A DNA stretch of 64,000 nucleotides. It comes from Rathayibacter sp. VKM Ac-2804. GTDB lineage: Bacteria; Actinomycetota; Actinomycetes; Actinomycetales; Microbacteriaceae. Location of the stretch: NCBI RefSeq assembly GCF_009866655.1, contig NZ_CP047420.1:2232001-2296000 (forward strand). The letters run 5' to 3'. Numbering within the stretch: position 1 is the first letter of the stretch; each line of letters opens with the position of its first letter. The notes under the pieces are model-generated. The model saw only the letters and a list, made by a program, of their open reading frames with translations. It searched no databases and was not told where the DNA came from. This document shows, in pieces, positions 62,434 to 64,000 of this stretch. The position numbers were made by a program, and so were the translations under genes.

Positions 62434-63479
62434 GTCCGCTCCCAGCGGTCCCGGTCCGTCCGCCGCCACTGCTGCCGCGGGGCGTCCGACTCGCGCGCGC
62501 CGTCGGTCAGCCACAGGGTGCTGTCGGGGGCCCAGCCGGCGATCACGGAGGCGTACTCGTCGTCGACGGGGATCAGCCGCGTCGCGCTCGAGAGGTAGCC
62601 GAGCGTCGTGAGGTGCACGGCGTCCCAGTCGGCGGCGGCGCGCTGCCAGTCCGGGAGGAGCCAGCGGCCCTCTCCGCCGGTGACCCGGTGCCAGTCGTGC
62701 CGGCGGGAGGCGGTCACCTCGGCGGGGTAGGCACGGCAGAGCTGGGCCCAGTCCTCGGCGCTGCCGATCTCCAGCGTGCGGCCCGCGCCGGTGACCGGGG
62801 TCACGGTCGCGGCGTCGAGGCCGCCGGAGTCCTCGACGAGCTCGAGCAGGTCCTCGATCCGGGACCGGGTGCGCAGCAGACGGAGGGGGAGCGACCACCA
62901 CGAGCCCGAGACGCTCGCGCGCGGATCGCTCGGGCGCTCCCGGGCGGACTGCTCCTCGTCGGCGCGGCGGGCCGCGGACCACTCGTCGAGGAGCGCGGCG
63001 GCGCCGGTGGGGAGCGGGCGGGCGGTGTCGGGGCGCCAGTCGACGGCCCACTGAGTCGTGGTGGCGGGGCTCGTCCACGTGGCCGCGGCGGGGGAGAGCA
63101 GCACGTGCTCCGCGACCGGGATCAGTGCCGACCGGATCTCCGGCAGCGCGGCGAGGACGTCCTCGGCGTCGGGCTCCTGCCAGGAGTACGCGGTGTCGAC
63201 GCTCCTGCGGAGCGCGGCGCGGACCGCGTCGTCCTCCGCGGGGGTCGGCGGGAGTGCCTCGACCATCGCGGCGAGGCTCTCGAGAGTGGGGACCGGCAGA
63301 TCGCGAGCGTCCGTGCCGTCCTCGGAGGCGTACAGCAGGACCGACTCCCCGCGGCCGCCCCCGGCGTGCGCGAGCAGGAACGCCGCAGTGTGCAGCGCGG
63401 GATCCGCCGCCGTCGCGTACTCGAGGCAGAGCCGCCTGCCCCGGGGTCCGCTGAGGAGGGCGTCGGCTGCAGCACTCAT
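62427..63479 (-). CDS. Uncharacterised cytosolic protein
   Basis: A 350-residue acidic protein with many Trp, no signal peptide and no membrane segment. N-terminal part: RGRRLCLEYATAADPALHTAAFLLAHAG, resembling the opening of proteins of unknown function in Microbacteriaceae. C-terminal part (LEIGSAEDWAQLCRAYP..WHRVTGGEGRWLLPDWQRAAADWDAVHLTTLGYLSSATRLIPVDDEYASVIAGW) looks like a substrate-binding half with a conserved W-x-x-V-H pattern. No enzyme motif is recognised. CATAGT lies six bases before ATG. Confidence 0.7.
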   Translation of the reverse strand: MSAAADALLSGPRGRRLCLEYATAADPALHTAAFLLAHAGGGRGESVLLYASEDGTDARDLPVPTLESLAAMVEALPPTPAEDDAVRAALRRSVDTAYSWQEPDAEDVLAALPEIRSALIPVAEHVLLSPAAATWTSPATTTQWAVDWRPDTARPLPTGAAALLDEWSAARRADEEQSARERPSDPRASVSGSWWSLPLRLLRTRSRIEDLLELVEDSGGLDAATVTPVTGAGRTLEIGSAEDWAQLCRAYPAEVTASRRHDWHRVTGGEGRWLLPDWQRAAADWDAVHLTTLGYLSSATRLIPVDDEYASVIAGWAPDSTLWLTDGARESDAPRQQWRRTDRDRWERTG

Positions 63480-63512
63480 GCCTCCACTATGCCCGCCGCC
63501 GATGTGCGGGCG

Positions 63513-63905
63513 TCAGGCGTCCGGATTCATCCAGAACGGGGAGTAGTGGTAGCCGTCGGGGTCGTCGAACTGGCGCTGGTACATGAACGGGTACTCGTCG
63601 GTGTCGCCGATGCGGCCGCCCGCGGCGCCGGCGCGCTCGGTCAGCTCGTCGACGGCCTCGCGGCTGCCGAGGTCGAACGAGACGGTCATCGTGGACGGGG
63701 TGTCCGGGCCGCCGATCAGCTCCTCCGTGCCGCCGACGCTCGCGTACATCTCGCGGCTGCTGAGCATCAGGTACTGGTCGGGCGCGATCGCGAAGCAGGC
63801 GACGTTCTCGTTCGACATCGCCTCGTTCCGGCTCCAGCCGAGGGCTGTGTAGAAGGCGGTGGCGCGCTCGACGCTCGCGACGGGGCAGGAGAGGTAGAGG
63901 CTCAT
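63513..63905 (-). CDS. VOC-superfamily (glyoxalase-like) protein
   Basis: A 130-residue metal-binding betaalphabetabetabeta protein with two motifs: LYLSCPVASVERATAFYTALGWSRNEAMS..CFAIAPDQYLML and DPDGYHYSPFWMNPD. It resembles the YaeR/PhnB-like extradiol branch common in actinobacteria. ATG 63905 is used; a longer frame upstream is not typical of the fold. The remaining 95 bases of the window hold no gene. Confidence 0.85.
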   Translation of the reverse strand: MSLYLSCPVASVERATAFYTALGWSRNEAMSNENVACFAIAPDQYLMLSSREMYASVGGTEELIGGPDTPSTMTVSFDLGSREAVDELTERAGAAGGRIGDTDEYPFMYQRQFDDPDGYHYSPFWMNPDA

Positions 63906-64000
63906 GCGGGCAACACTGCCCAGAAGCGCACGGCACGACAAGAGGCGGAGGAGCATCCGCGCCCGGAGCGACCGCCGGGCGTCTGCCAGAGTGCTGGCAT

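Overview
The window is about 72% G+C with actinobacterial codon use, many GTG starts and many apparently leaderless genes (a TANNNT -10 box 6-7 bases before the start codon). Gene content (DUF222/HNH genes, LCP cell-wall ligases, LplABC-type sugar uptake, NatAB exporter, ThrE, PaoABC-type oxidase) fits a chromosomal segment of a Microbacteriaceae member, perhaps Rathayibacter-like; the genus is inference. I see no rRNA, tRNA, CRISPR, IS element or prophage.

Layout. 0-5 kb: end of a UvrA paralog, an M1 peptidase, a broken DUF222/HNH gene, a GNAT enzyme and an LD-carboxypeptidase. 5-9.8 kb: secreted gamma-glutamyltransferase, secreted alkaline phosphatase with a PHO-box-like repeat, and a small exported protein. 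9.8-15.1 kb: epimerase, two CPBP membrane proteases, aldo/keto reductase, and a G6PDH-family enzyme with an altered substrate motif. 15.1-21.5 kb: a co-oriented block of sensor kinase, response regulator, NatAB-type ABC exporter and three paralogous exported proteins that share upstream sequence. 21.5-28.3 kb: MMPL transporter with divergent TetR, an LpqN-like lipoprotein, a HEAT-like protein and a YgiB/YgiC-like pair. 28.4-33.8 kb: LacI regulator and an LplABC-YesL carbohydrate operon behind a 32-bp perfect palindrome. 33.9-40.7 kb: molybdo-flavo-iron-sulfur oxidoreductase (PaoCBA) next to a molybdate uptake operon (ModA, HTH-Mop protein, ModB, ModC), linking cofactor supply to its user. 40.8-50.1 kb: SDR/TetR/AraC, SDR, intact DUF222/HNH, flavodoxin-fold reductase with divergent XRE-MmyB regulator and reductase, TetR with divergent hydrolase. 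50.1-64 kb: ThrE exporter, ECF sigma factor, two LCP proteins, GAF-ANTAR regulator, acetyltransferase, PadR module, SDR/TetR pair, hypothetical and VOC proteins.

Two patterns are the most interesting. First, a family of about 13 short intergenic repeats has the pattern TCTCGATACG - hairpin - TACTCGAYCAGCATG. The hairpin stem changes on both sides together, and some units lie in head-to-head pairs. Four of the six clusters lie next to DUF222/HNH genes or next to a shared DUF222 upstream element, one copy of which (near 56.48 kb) has lost its gene. Second, the two-component/NatAB/exported-paralog block at 15.2-21.5 kb looks like an uncharacterised envelope module. Divergently arranged regulators also show clear dyad operators at 24.05, 41.57/41.62, 49.12/49.14, 57.85 and 61.78 kb.
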